Virus record (IMG/VR): IMGVR_UViG_3300046336_000034
Coordinates: 1 to 64,000 of that record
Source: a virus
Length of the DNA stretch: 64,000 bases
Strand: one strand, 5' to 3'
Part shown: piece by piece, positions 8,487-16,127 of the stretch
Position numbering within the stretch: position 1 is the first letter of the stretch
How the letters are laid out: each line of letters opens with the position of its first letter
Notes under the pieces: model-generated
Seen by the model: the letters and a program-made list of their open reading frames with translations, nothing else
Databases searched by the model: none
Told to the model about the DNA's origin: nothing
Made by a program: the position numbers and the translations under genes

Positions 8487-8993
8487 TTAAATTGTTGTAT
8501 CTCTGTAATATTCCCCGAAAACCTCTATAGTGAAACTAACGTAGGCAGCAAACGCTTCCTCAGGAGTGTCGAATAGTCCTATATACTTTTTCTTGCCATC
8601 TACTTGAGCTTGTGCTTTCCACTTATTTGTGATAGAACACCAGCTTACACCTTTATAACCCGACTTGTTATCTTTTCTTTTTGCAACATTTTTATTATTC
8701 CCACTCTGAGAAGTAACTCTCAAATTACGAATAGCATTGTTACTTGGATTACCATCTATATGGTCAACACCTGTAGATGGAAATTCACCATAAGTATATA
8801 ACCAAGCTAGCCTATGTGAGCGATATAGTTTACTGTCTATACCTATAGATATGTACCCAAGTTTACTGACTGTACCTGCTACTGTTCTGATAGCTCCCCG
8901 ATGAGATTTGTTTACCCTCCAAGTAAACACTCCACTCTCAGGATTATACTCTAAAATCTCTTTCAAATACTCTTGTGTTAAAACTTTATTCAT
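8487..8993 (-). CDS. HNH homing endonuclease with AP2 DNA-binding domain
   Basis: A 168-residue protein with a NUMOD-like start (ILEYNPESGVFTW), HRLAWLY, the HNH core VDHIDGNPSNNAIRNLR (about residues 76-92) and a C-terminal AP2 domain (SGYKGVSWC ... WKAQAQVDGKKKYIGLF). Such enzymes nick intron-less or gene-less relatives and spread themselves. The ATG overlaps the stop of the primase-helicase gene by one base (TAATG), so it is read from that transcript; unlike other copies in this window it has no separate leader or promoter. It interrupts the primase-polymerase gene pair. Confidence 0.93.
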   Translation of the reverse strand: MNKVLTQEYLKEILEYNPESGVFTWRVNKSHRGAIRTVAGTVSKLGYISIGIDSKLYRSHRLAWLYTYGEFPSTGVDHIDGNPSNNAIRNLRVTSQSGNNKNVAKRKDNKSGYKGVSWCSITNKWKAQAQVDGKKKYIGLFDTPEEAFAAYVSFTIEVFGEYYRDTTI

Positions 8994-10771
8994 TAAAATC
9001 CTTCCACATCCTCAACAGCGCACAAACGATGCTCCTTTGAATCGTAGTATAACGAGCCAGCGTCCCCTGTATGCCCTGCGTGTCTTGATTTCAGGAGACG
9101 CAGTTTAACCGTATTACGCTCCTGTTCTGTCTCTGCCATCTTATTGCGAATTAACCCAATAACGACTGATGCAGACTTAACAAGTGTGCTTGAGCCGATA
9201 ATACTACTATCGGTTATCTCAGCACCTTCGGACGAATCTTTAGCACCTCCAGAGGTCTTCCGTGTATGCACCACGTTGATAATAGATACACCAGTCTCTT
9301 TGACTAGCCGCTTCTGGAAAGCCATAAACTCCTCTTGTCGAGGTATATCTAAGCCAGATAGAATATCTGAGGTTACATCAATCATTAAGACAGTTACACC
9401 CATGCTGCGAATAATTTCTTCAACCTTAGTTTCAACGTCATCAACACTGCCCCCTCGGTCATCACACAACAAGAATGAAGGTCTACCTTCAGAGTCCTCG
9501 AAAAGCTCTTTAGCTTGTTGTGCTACTTCAGGCTGACTCATCACTTGAAGTCGCTCTTCTCTACTTTCAATATTGGTGAACTTCCGTTTACAATAATAAG
9601 ACAGAAGTTGTGTAGCAAATTCTCCTGCTGTTGCCTCCAATGACAATACAGCAAAAACCTCTCTGCGGTCATCTGGTTTATCTTTATTCTCTAGCAACCA
9701 ATCAACAAGCAACTGATTCGTGAAAGTTGACTTACCGATTGAAGAAGCTGCTGCAATCAGTGTAAGTGTTCCTTTAGGGATTCCACCTGCAAGCATTTTA
9801 TTCATTTTCCCAAGCCAAGAAGGTAGTGCCAGTTTATCAAGGTCTGCATACTTTAAAGCTTCCTCGTATAGCGTTGTACTTGCGTGTAACTCAACAGGTG
9901 TCCATGCCTGAGCACTAAAGTAGCTATTTAAGAAGTCCTTCTCTTTACTTTTCTCAAGGTACTCTGCAATGTCCTTCAATTCCCCTTTAAAGATGAATGC
10001 CTTACCACGAGGTAATGCCTTAGCTACTTTGTCAACAACAGATTGCCCTGCTTCATCCCCATCCATTGCAATAATCACCTTCGTAAACCCCTCAAAAAAG
10101 GCGTAGTTAGCTGCAATTTGCTTGTGTGCGGTATTTGCACCTACAGAAACACCTACAACTACAGGTTCACCAAAGTCTGTTGAACGCCTATCATTGTACT
10201 CTTTAAGCATCTGAAACCCCGCCATCGCACACTGCTCACCTTCTGTGATAAGACAGTACTTTGCAGATTTATTTTTATAACGAAACTGCCCAAAAAGTTC
10301 GACAGTTGCTGTAGTATCACCAATACCAGAGAATGATTTAGGTAGTAATCGTTTCTTATAGCCTACAAGTTTACCATCACGAGTCGCAGGATAAAAAATA
10401 GACTCTAACTCACCTGTAGCTTCGTCATAAGCTCCACGAGTTGCATAGAACTTTGCAGTATCCTGCGTGATTTTTCTCCAGCCTTGGAGGTCTGTTGTTG
10501 TGGTTGTTTTAATCTCTTCTTTAGCCTCCTCTGTGATAGGGTCTTTAATCTTAACTTGTGTAACTTCTACCACTGGTTTTTCCTTTTCTTTATTATGTAC
10601 GCTGTTATGTTTGCGTTTACTTACTCTATTATCCTGATTTGCTGCAATGAACTCGTCACTAGGTTTGGTAAAACTGCATGAGAAACAATGTTGACTTTCA
10701 TCAACATAGACTGCTAAAGCATCAGATGAGCCGCACTTAGGACAACTTGTATGGTATTTAAATGCTGCCAA
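8993..10771 (-). CDS. Primase-helicase (T7 gp4-like, DnaB-type helicase)
   Basis: The 592-residue protein begins with a zinc-binding primase domain (C10, C13, C29, C32), followed by a TOPRIM fold with the catalytic glutamate in LITEGEQ (E177) and MDGDEAG at 236-242. The C-terminal RecA-like helicase has a Walker A SSIGKST (343-349) and Walker B-like VLMIDV. It unwinds the fork and lays primers for the family A polymerase. The start is TTG (10769-10771) with GGAG five bases upstream, an uncommon start codon that recurs for several genes here. The order of domains and length equal T7 gp4 homologues. Confidence 0.96.
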   Translation of the reverse strand: MAAFKYHTSCPKCGSSDALAVYVDESQHCFSCSFTKPSDEFIAANQDNRVSKRKHNSVHNKEKEKPVVEVTQVKIKDPITEEAKEEIKTTTTTDLQGWRKITQDTAKFYATRGAYDEATGELESIFYPATRDGKLVGYKKRLLPKSFSGIGDTTATVELFGQFRYKNKSAKYCLITEGEQCAMAGFQMLKEYNDRRSTDFGEPVVVGVSVGANTAHKQIAANYAFFEGFTKVIIAMDGDEAGQSVVDKVAKALPRGKAFIFKGELKDIAEYLEKSKEKDFLNSYFSAQAWTPVELHASTTLYEEALKYADLDKLALPSWLGKMNKMLAGGIPKGTLTLIAAASSIGKSTFTNQLLVDWLLENKDKPDDRREVFAVLSLEATAGEFATQLLSYYCKRKFTNIESREERLQVMSQPEVAQQAKELFEDSEGRPSFLLCDDRGGSVDDVETKVEEIIRSMGVTVLMIDVTSDILSGLDIPRQEEFMAFQKRLVKETGVSIINVVHTRKTSGGAKDSSEGAEITDSSIIGSSTLVKSASVVIGLIRNKMAETEQERNTVKLRLLKSRHAGHTGDAGSLYYDSKEHRLCAVEDVEGF

Positions 10772-10781
10772 TTAAACTCCT

Positions 10782-11798
10782 TCACTCATTCTTCAGCAAC
10801 CAAGCATTGCTGATAACCTTAAAACTCTTATTTGGGTCGTCATTACACTGAAAGACTAAACCCTCTCGCTGTGAGTCGTTTAACTGTGATTTACCTTCTG
10901 CAAAAGACAATAAAAACGGAATGTCCACTGCTTCAATTGGGAAGCTACGACTAATGATTGGCACTGTTGACAGCCTTAACTGTGCTGCTATTGCCTGCAA
11001 CGTAGAGAACTTCTCATAAGAACCTTCAAAAGAGTTGTACACGTCAAACAAATAAAATGCGGGTTTCCGTTTATACTGATTACCTTGGATACCTTCCCCA
11101 ACAATCTCACCTTGTAAGGCAACCCCCGCCCAGCCCCAGTCAATCAGCTTTCGTTCAATATCAAGGTCAATCGCCATCTTCCAGTAAGTGTTACTCTTAT
11201 CTCGTTTCAAATCAAGATTACGAGAACAGACATGGAACTCTCCCTCTTTATCGAGATAGAAGGTGCAAGATGTTCCATCCAGTTTCTCGGTCACAGTCCA
11301 CTTATGTTGTTGTAAACTTGAAAACTCTTTTGTAAGGTTCTGAATACGCTCTTGGTCTGTCTTAGGAATCTCAGGTGGAAAATTACCACGGATAAGTCCA
11401 GCTAATTGAGCAGGGATTGGTTTTTCGTATTTGATAATACCTAGTGGAAAAGTCACATCAAGTCCTTCAAATAATTCACTCTCAATATTCTTACACGTTG
11501 GCTCTAGTGGTAAGAGAAGTCCTTGTGACACTTGACCCTTGAGCTTAATAGTTCGCAATCTCTCACCCTTAACACCCTCAAACTCACGAGGCTCTTTACC
11601 TCTAGAAAGAAAAGGTGCAAGTTCGTAAGGAAGCCAACTATCAATTTCAATGTACACTACTTTGTCTTCAACGGTGTATTTGCCAACTTGGTCGACCACC
11701 CACCAGCCGCCGACACGATAAGCACAAATCTTATCTGCACCCTCGATTGGTTTAATCTCTTCAATCACTCGGATTGTTGCTAATTTACGTTCTGTCAT
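10782..11798 (-). CDS. RNA ligase, DraRnl (Rnl5) type
   Basis: A 338-residue nucleotidyltransferase: catalytic lysine in EKLDGTS (K172, motif I), VALQGEIVGEG (motif IIIa/IV region), EGLVF (motif IV) and SFKVIS (motif V). It has about 165 residues N-terminal to the adenylation domain, an OB-like region (VGKYTVEDKVVYIEIDSWL), which is the architecture of the Deinococcus DraRnl group and not of T4 Rnl1/Rnl2. Such enzymes seal nicked RNA; in phages they repair tRNAs cut by host defence nucleases. This phage also carries its own tRNAs. The ATG follows AAAGGAGAAAT. Confidence 0.9.
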   Translation of the reverse strand: MTERKLATIRVIEEIKPIEGADKICAYRVGGWWVVDQVGKYTVEDKVVYIEIDSWLPYELAPFLSRGKEPREFEGVKGERLRTIKLKGQVSQGLLLPLEPTCKNIESELFEGLDVTFPLGIIKYEKPIPAQLAGLIRGNFPPEIPKTDQERIQNLTKEFSSLQQHKWTVTEKLDGTSCTFYLDKEGEFHVCSRNLDLKRDKSNTYWKMAIDLDIERKLIDWGWAGVALQGEIVGEGIQGNQYKRKPAFYLFDVYNSFEGSYEKFSTLQAIAAQLRLSTVPIISRSFPIEAVDIPFLLSFAEGKSQLNDSQREGLVFQCNDDPNKSFKVISNAWLLKNE

Positions 11799-11807
11799 AT
11801 TTCTCCT

Positions 11808-12071
11808 TTAAGCAAACGAATAATTGTATTGCACTACGCTTTTAACTTCAATCTTAAACCGCCACAGAATTAATCTGTGAGTGATTATACCATCTTCTTC
11901 GGTGTGGTCGTAAAGGTAGCTAGCAGGTTCAAGATATTCCTCGTACATTCTACTACCATTGTAGACATATTTGTATTCAAAGGCGTATTTAGCAAAGCCA
12001 ATTGATACATCGCAACCTAGGATGTTAAACTTCTTGATGCGTTCTTTTGTAAGGGGAATAAGTTTAATCAT
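11808..12071 (-). CDS. 87-residue hypothetical protein
   Basis: ATG at 12069-12071 behind AAAGGATTAT, overlapping the end of the zinc-ribbon gene by 8 nt. The product is Tyr-rich and basic at the start (MIKLIPLTKERIKKFNILGC); no membrane segment. No family recognised. Confidence 0.7.
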   Translation of the reverse strand: MIKLIPLTKERIKKFNILGCDVSIGFAKYAFEYKYVYNGSRMYEEYLEPASYLYDHTEEDGIITHRLILWRFKIEVKSVVQYNYSFA

Positions 12072-12267
12072 ATAATCCTTTCACTCTAACTTCACAAGTA
12101 CACGCAGGACACTTAATAAAATGGTAATACTCTTTTCCACCTGTGTAATCCGTGTAGTAGTCCCGTAGCACGTCTGAAGGTGTGTACTCTAAGGTTGAAC
12201 CACAATTCTTGCAGATGACTTCCTTGGTAACACTTTTGTCTGGTGCAGATTTGATAACTTTAACCAT
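12064..12267 (-). CDS. Zinc-ribbon hypothetical protein (67 aa)
   Basis: The start MVKVIKSAPD at 12265-12267 is chosen because AAGGAGAAAT lies just upstream; a longer ORF reading exists but overlaps the preceding small gene. Two Cys pairs, CKNCG and CPACTC, 38 residues apart, form a rubredoxin-like zinc ribbon, suggesting a nucleic-acid or protein adaptor. Unknown role. Confidence 0.75.
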   Translation of the reverse strand: MVKVIKSAPDKSVTKEVICKNCGSTLEYTPSDVLRDYYTDYTGGKEYYHFIKCPACTCEVRVKGLYD

Positions 12268-12275
12268 ATTTCTCC

Positions 12276-12416
12276 TTATTGGCTGCAAATTTGCAGCATT
12301 ATGTTTAACGCTTGGATAAACTGCATTTGCTCTATTGGTTGCAACTGCTCCCACGAGCGAGTGCCGCCGAGTTTGACTACTATCGCAGCGTAAAAACGCT
12401 CTGTATCACTTGACAT
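12276..12416 (-). CDS. 46-residue hypothetical protein
   Basis: A short ORF (MSSDTERFYAAIVVKLGG... ) with ATG at 12414-12416 and GAAGGAG 11 nt upstream. It ends 8 nt before the zinc-ribbon start and fills the space exactly between two coupled genes, which supports it as a real gene. The product is helical and contains RSWEQLQPIEQMQFIQAL. Its reading frame differs from the long upstream extension of the zinc-ribbon ORF. Confidence 0.6.
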   Translation of the reverse strand: MSSDTERFYAAIVVKLGGTRSWEQLQPIEQMQFIQALNIMLQICSQ

Positions 12417-12419
12417 ATT

Positions 12420-12701
12420 TTAATTTTCTCCTTCTATTGTTTGTGTAACTATAACAGTAAGTCCTAACATTTTAGCTCGGATTTCTTTGATGGTATCAAA
12501 TTCTACAACTGGTTGCTCTTTTTCAAGTTTAACCCAGATTACATCCTTACCGTCTGCCCTTGCTGTACTACAACACTTATTACTTGAACTGCCACAAAGG
12601 CATACTTCACTTTCGCAACCCATGTAAAACCCATCTGCCTCTACAGCTTGGTATGCTTCGCCTTGATATTGCACCACTTCTAATCTATCACCTACAGCCA
12701 T
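12420..12701 (-). CDS. 93-residue Cys-rich hypothetical protein
   Basis: ATG at 12699-12701 after AAAAAGGAGTTTAT. Five Cys in the centre (CESEVCLCG, KCC) suggest a metal site or disulfides in a small beta protein. It is the first gene of the leftward replication operon, directly behind a sigma-70 promoter. The C-terminus (LGLTVIVTQTIEGEN) is beta-like. No family recognised. Confidence 0.7.
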   Translation of the reverse strand: MAVGDRLEVVQYQGEAYQAVEADGFYMGCESEVCLCGSSSNKCCSTARADGKDVIWVKLEKEQPVVEFDTIKEIRAKMLGLTVIVTQTIEGEN

Positions 12702-12728
12702 ATAAACTCCTTTTTGTTTAGATGAACT

Positions 12729-12756
12729 ATTGTAGCACAGTTTTATAAGATTGCAA
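12729..12756 (-). promoter_or_regulatory. Sigma-70 promoter for the replication operon
   Basis: TTGCAA, 16 bp, TACAAT on the minus strand, 28 nt upstream of the first gene of the replication block and just past the terminator that closes the lysis genes. Confidence 0.8.
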
Positions 12757-12781
12757 GACTTCTTGTGTTGTTAAAATGCTA

Positions 12782-12824
12782 CAGACGAAGAAAAACCCCA
12801 GAGGTTTTCACCAGTGGGGTTTGT
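12782..12824 (-). terminator. Terminator at the end of the late (lysis) transcript
   Basis: On the minus strand CCCCACTGG loops to ACCTCTGGGG and runs into TTTTTCTTCG. It begins right after the i-spanin stop. The 3' arm and tail (22 nt) are identical to the plus-strand terminator at 63.36 kb. Confidence 0.88.
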
Positions 12825-13340
12825 TTATTTAGTTGTGAAGGATTCAACTGATTGTTTTACAGCATCATAGTCCTTATAACACTGTATCAGAGAGAGCTTC
12901 AAGGTTTCTGTGTCGGAAGAGTACCTGACAAGAAACTCTGCATCAATCTTATATAGTCCTTGTCCAGTAGTTCCTGCTTGACCTTCTGTTGTTGGGGTAC
13001 TTGGATTGTTACCACTTGCTGTGGGGCGTTCGGGACGGCTTGACAGGCTACCAAGAAGAGTACCAACACGTAGGTTAAGGTTTTTAATTTTAACATCATT
13101 TTCCTCTTTTGTTTTAGTTAGCTTTTGTTCAAGCTCTTTATCTGCCGATTTCTTCTTTAGACTTAGAACCTCATTCTGCGCCAAGATTTGCGCCTCGTAC
13201 TTTATCTCTGTTGCTTTTACGCCTTCTTTGTAGGACTCACTTAGTTGGTATCGGTAGCCGCCATATAGTGTTAGTACAACAGCTACAACGATACCAAACT
13301 TAATAAAAGATGTGTACGCACCTGTGAATAAACTTAACAT
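12825..13340 (-). CDS. Rz: Inner-membrane spanin (Rz-like)
   Basis: A 171-residue type II membrane protein: one N-terminal transmembrane helix (about residues 13-31), then a long charged coiled coil (about 45-95, KKKSADKELEQKLTKTKEEN) reaching into the periplasm. This is the topology of i-spanins, which with the outer-membrane lipoprotein fuse the two membranes in the last step of lysis. The partner gene is embedded inside this gene in another frame, the lambda arrangement. A late terminator follows at once. The ribosome binding site is weak, perhaps because an HNH gene was inserted just upstream. Confidence 0.88.
   Translation of the reverse strand: MLSLFTGAYTSFIKFGIVVAVVLTLYGGYRYQLSESYKEGVKATEIKYEAQILAQNEVLSLKKKSADKELEQKLTKTKEENDVKIKNLNLRVGTLLGSLSSRPERPTASGNNPSTPTTEGQAGTTGQGLYKIDAEFLVRYSSDTETLKLSLIQCYKDYDAVKQSVESFTTK
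12899..13099 (-). CDS. Rz1: Outer-membrane spanin lipoprotein (Rz1-like), embedded in Rz
   Basis: A 66-residue ORF lying wholly within the i-spanin gene in a different frame. It starts MMLKLKTLTYVLVLFLVACQ, a signal peptide with lipobox LVAC, so Cys19 would be lipidated. The mature part is Pro/Gln-rich (NAPQQVVTIQVPQQQ), as is typical of o-spanins. GAGGAAA precedes the ATG pair. Nested position, lipobox and partner gene together make this a confident call. Confidence 0.9.
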   Translation of the reverse strand: MMLKLKTLTYVLVLFLVACQAVPNAPQQVVTIQVPQQQKVKQELLDKDYIRLMQSFLSGTLPTQKP

Positions 13341-13341
13341 A

Positions 13342-13935
13342 TTAAATACCGTGCCTCTCTGAGTATTTGATACCGTAATTTTGTTCGAGTAACCACAACT
13401 GCTTAGTTCTATAGTCTATTGCCATTTGCTTAGCTTCGTTTTCGCCGTGGGCATGAATTGGAAAGCTTTTCATACATTGCTTATCATTTTCATCGTACCA
13501 ACTAGCCCTCCAATAAGTATCTATCTTACCTGATGGTTTTTTCTTATTGTAACGATGAACACCTGTAATACCAGAGGTGTTTCTGGATTGCTTTTTTCTG
13601 TTCTTGCTATTTTCACCGTCAGAAGAAACTCTAAGATTCATAATCCTGTTATCATCCTTCTTTCCGTTAATATGGTCTATAAGAGGTTGCTCCCCTTCAG
13701 GGTAGTCACCGTGGATATACGTCCAAGCTAAACGGTGTGCTTGGTATAGATGACCACTAAACCCGATTCGCACATAACCATCTTTCCCCATATTACCAGC
13801 AATTTGTCCTGCTTTAACATTTCGTGCAGGGGAGACCAACCAATAAAACAAGCCAGTCTCATACTCGTAACATAGTAATTCTTTCAACAGCGTATAGGGT
13901 AGCAATGCTTCTTTCTTCTTATTAACCTTAGTCAT
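13342..13935 (-). CDS. HNH homing endonuclease with AP2 domain
   Basis: A 197-residue product; start MTKVNKKK chosen because AAGGAATAAA lies directly upstream (six further codons are open). It shows the YETGLFYW motif, HRLAWTYIHG, the HNH core LIDHINGKKDDNRIMNLR, and an AP2-type C-terminus (SGITGVHRYNKK ... YWRASWYD). It sits between the endolysin and spanin genes with its own promoter and a structured leader RNA, so it is a self-contained cassette. The C-terminus YSERHGI is shared with the copy at 45.6 kb, indicating recent common descent. Confidence 0.93.
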   Translation of the reverse strand: MTKVNKKKEALLPYTLLKELLCYEYETGLFYWLVSPARNVKAGQIAGNMGKDGYVRIGFSGHLYQAHRLAWTYIHGDYPEGEQPLIDHINGKKDDNRIMNLRVSSDGENSKNRKKQSRNTSGITGVHRYNKKKPSGKIDTYWRASWYDENDKQCMKSFPIHAHGENEAKQMAIDYRTKQLWLLEQNYGIKYSERHGI

Positions 13936-13942
13936 TTTATTC

Positions 13943-14026
13943 CTTGTAATCAAAATATGTCGCTTAAAAACAACAAGCAGGGTGGTAACAAATCACCTTT
14001 TCGGACTGCATATCCTAGCCTGTGTT
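13943..14026 (-). promoter_or_regulatory. Endonuclease-leader RNA element, copy C
   Basis: Three-way junction on the minus strand. P1: 13974-13978 with 14018-14022 plus AACA/TGTT beyond a one-base bulge. P2: 14003-14005 with 14013-14015. P3: 13981-13984 with 13994-13997, loop 13985-13993. Junctions are UA, GAAAA and CU. Part of the P3 loop (13988-13992) can pair, 5 bp with one G-U, with 13943-13947 at the AAGG ribosome binding site. P1 contains a G-U pair that would be A-C if read from the plus strand, supporting minus-strand RNA. Confidence 0.65.
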
Positions 14027-14033
14027 ATCTTTA

Positions 14034-14062
14034 ATTATAACACTAAATGTGCAGGTTGTCAA
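14034..14062 (-). promoter_or_regulatory. Sigma-70 promoter of the HNH cassette
   Basis: Perfect TTGACA and TATAAT hexamers with a 17-bp spacer. The -35 overlaps the last codon of the endolysin gene. Transcription would start immediately at the 5' end of the leader RNA element. Confidence 0.9.
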
Positions 14063-14523
14063 GATAAATCTGACAAACAGAATTGCTGTTCGGCTTCTCT
14101 ACGCTTTATTAAGCCTTTTAACTCCACTAACTGCCCTGCAACTCTTGCCTTGTTCCATTTTGGGAGTTCATTACAAGCCTCTTTATATTTACCCTGAGAT
14201 AAGTATTTAGAGGCTGTGCTATTACAAGCTACTGCACCACCGATGTTGAACACAGCATCAGAAAAAGAGGCTCTTACCTTGTCAGGTAAGTTTGGATGGC
14301 ACTTGTCTACAATATCAACGGCTTCTTGCATATCTGTACTAATTAAGGATTTACACTCTTCTAATGAATACTTCCTACCCTTAACAATGTCGTTACCTGT
14401 ATGTCCGTAGCAGACTGTCAATATTCCAACGGGGTCTGTATAAGCATATTGACGTAGCCCCTCGGCAGGGATGGCTAGTGCTAGTGCCAATAGGATAATA
14501 CGAGAGGTATTATTTATTGTCAT
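14059..14523 (-). CDS. Signal-anchor-release endolysin, GH24 lysozyme
   Basis: A 154-residue muramidase. Residues 8-20 (RIILLALALAIPA) form a weakly hydrophobic N-terminal segment of the SAR type, letting the enzyme be exported by the Sec system and held inactive in the membrane. The catalytic triad E21-x8-D30-x5-T36 (EGLRQYAYTD ... T) is that of P21/T4-like lysozymes. Later regions VRASFSDAVFNIG and NKARVAGQLVELKGLIKRR match the family C-terminal lobe. It overlaps the holin-like gene upstream by 14 nt, forming the lysis cassette. Confidence 0.93.
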   Translation of the reverse strand: MTINNTSRIILLALALAIPAEGLRQYAYTDPVGILTVCYGHTGNDIVKGRKYSLEECKSLISTDMQEAVDIVDKCHPNLPDKVRASFSDAVFNIGGAVACNSTASKYLSQGKYKEACNELPKWNKARVAGQLVELKGLIKRREAEQQFCLSDLS

Positions 14524-14797
14524 TGGATACTCTCTTTTCTATCTCTGCTAATTCTTTAGCGAGTACCCTCATTTGTAAATCGTATTGGAGTTTATCTCGC
14601 TCATCTGCTTCAATAGCCCGTCTATCTGCCCTTGTGTTTCGATAGTACGAGACAATCTGGATAAACACACCTACAACAAGAGCGACAAAACCAAGCATCT
14701 GGGTAAGGTCAATTCCTTGCAGTAAACTCGCAACCCAAGCTACTCCCCCTGTCATTGACACTTTAAACCCGAACGGTTCGTTCATCAAATCATTCAT
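14510..14797 (-). CDS. Holin-like membrane protein
   Basis: A 95-residue protein (ATG at 14795-14797; a GTG one codon earlier is also possible). Two hydrophobic stretches, about residues 10-28 (weak) and 33-52 (LGFVALVVGVFIQIVSYY), are followed by a highly charged coiled tail (RNTRADRRAIEADERDK ... KRVSNDNK). This resembles class II phage holins/pinholins encoded just before SAR endolysins. The overlap with the endolysin gene supports the role. Confidence 0.7.
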   Translation of the reverse strand: MNDLMNEPFGFKVSMTGGVAWVASLLQGIDLTQMLGFVALVVGVFIQIVSYYRNTRADRRAIEADERDKLQYDLQMRVLAKELAEIEKRVSNDNK

Positions 14798-14993
14798 CAC
14801 TTTTTCCTAAATTCAAATAAACATAAACTACAGTAAACACAACAGGCACTCTACCTATTGCGTATAGAATATTTTGTTGCCAAGCGTCTACGGTGAGTTT
14901 ATTGATAAAAGGTACAACAGATAGACCAGTGAAAAACAGCACTGCGCTAACAGCTAATGTCAAACCTATAACATCCTTGATTTCTAACTTCAT
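14790..14993 (-). CDS. Small membrane protein of the lysis cassette
   Basis: A 67-residue product with two transmembrane helices (about 8-30 and 40-60) and short charged ends. ATG behind AAGGGTGTAGT, overlapping the previous gene by 4 nt. It could be a second holin, an antiholin or a Rz-independent lysis regulator; sequence alone does not decide. Confidence 0.6.
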   Translation of the reverse strand: MKLEIKDVIGLTLAVSAVLFFTGLSVVPFINKLTVDAWQQNILYAIGRVPVVFTVVYVYLNLGKSDE

Positions 14994-15175
14994 ACTACAC
15001 CCTTATCTAGTTTCTTCTCCGCATAGGACGATGTCCCATACACACCTAAAGCTCCTATAACGAGAGACACCAGTGCAGAAGATTCTAGGTCAGTTGTCCA
15101 AGCTGTTATAAAAGCTAAAAGAATAACACTAGATGTTTGAATGTACCTTCTTGATAAGTACTTATTATCTTCCAT
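14990..15175 (-). CDS. Small membrane protein of the lysis cassette
   Basis: A 61-residue protein with two hydrophobic segments (about 12-28 and 33-50) and a basic C-terminus. It overlaps both neighbours, so three small membrane-protein genes in a row precede the endolysin. Which is the holin is open. Confidence 0.6.
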   Translation of the reverse strand: MEDNKYLSRRYIQTSSVILLAFITAWTTDLESSALVSLVIGALGVYGTSSYAEKKLDKGVV

Positions 15176-15596
15176 CTTTTTCTTTCTGAAGTCTTGCTAT
15201 GTAAGTCAAGAGAACTTCTGGTGTAGCTCGTTCATCAACTGCACCCAGCATCATGTAAAGGACTAACTCGTAACAGTAGTATCGTCTTGAGTCCCGCACC
15301 TTTAAGAACAGAAAGGATAATAGGCTGAAATAATCATAAGCACAGTCCTTAATCTGGTTGTACCGCTCAAGAGCTAACTCATTAGGAATGTCGTACTCAA
15401 ACCATTCGTAGTCTTGAGCAAGAGCAGTTGTTATAGGATAATCTCTTACACCTGATTTACTCTGGTCACCTTTTAGTGCAGTGGACTCATAGAACCTGTC
15501 ACCAATCCAGACACCAGCGTGTGACCACTGAGAGGTAGTGAGTGTCCTGACAATACCACTGTACCATTTATGACCTTTTTTGAAACCTATCCTCAT
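15165..15596 (-). CDS. Permuted NlpC/P60 (YiiX-like) papain-fold hydrolase
   Basis: A 143-residue protein with SQWSHAGVWIGDRFYES at about residues 22-38 (catalytic His26) followed much later by YYCYELV (Cys108). The His-before-Cys order is the circularly permuted form of the NlpC/P60 superfamily, known as YiiX/YebB-like amidases. In phages these occur in tail or lysis modules and may cut peptidoglycan peptides or lipids. It is the first gene of the lysis block, coupled to the small membrane-protein gene. GGAGG precedes the ATG. Confidence 0.7.
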   Translation of the reverse strand: MRIGFKKGHKWYSGIVRTLTTSQWSHAGVWIGDRFYESTALKGDQSKSGVRDYPITTALAQDYEWFEYDIPNELALERYNQIKDCAYDYFSLLSFLFLKVRDSRRYYCYELVLYMMLGAVDERATPEVLLTYIARLQKEKDGR

Positions 15597-15608
15597 GGTA
15601 AGTGCCTC

Positions 15609-16118
15609 CTATATTCCTAGAGAAGCGCGGATAGCTGTGACAAAGCCACCCCATTGTTGCATCGCTGTAGACACATCATTGGTAATGTTCTTCTTAGCTG
15701 TGAGGCGATTAGCACGTATAGCAGAAGCTGCTCCCCTCCAAGCATTTGCTTGTGCAATAATGTCGTCAGTAGCTTCTTGTGCAGTTGTCAAACCTTTAGT
15801 ATTGTTAGTCAACCAGCTTGCAACAAAAGAAGGGACAGCACCTGTGTACAGTGCAGCTTTAAATGCGTTTGCTTGTAGCTCTGCTTCACTGTACTCTGTA
15901 GCCCTATTGCCAATAGCTGCTGCGTAGATTAAGTCCACGTCAGCATCGACTTTTTTGAGTAATTCTGCCTTGGTGGGTGGTACTGGTACAGGGATGTTTG
16001 CTATACGAATAGCCTCAGCTTCTTCGTCGGTAATGGGTACACTTCCGACAGGAAGTAGATAAGCGAACTCTGATGAGTCGATTACGTGGAGTTTATTTTG
16101 AGTATCTTTGTAGTGCAT
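15609..16118 (-). CDS. Tail-fibre-assembly-like protein
   Basis: A 169-residue protein whose N-terminal part (MHYKDTQNKLHVIDSSEFAY ... VPITDEEAEAIR) resembles the DUF4376/tail-fibre-chaperone type, followed by an Ala-rich helical C-terminus. It is the last gene of the appendage block, the usual place of fibre chaperones. ATG behind AAGGAACAAAT. Confidence 0.6.
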   Translation of the reverse strand: MHYKDTQNKLHVIDSSEFAYLLPVGSVPITDEEAEAIRIANIPVPVPPTKAELLKKVDADVDLIYAAAIGNRATEYSEAELQANAFKAALYTGAVPSFVASWLTNNTKGLTTAQEATDDIIAQANAWRGAASAIRANRLTAKKNITNDVSTAMQQWGGFVTAIRASLGI

Positions 16119-16127
16119 ATTTGTTCC

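Noticed and set aside
12064-12354. 96-codon reading of the zinc-ribbon gene
   Set aside because: The upstream part overlaps a 46-codon gene in another frame; the internal ATG has the ribosome binding site.
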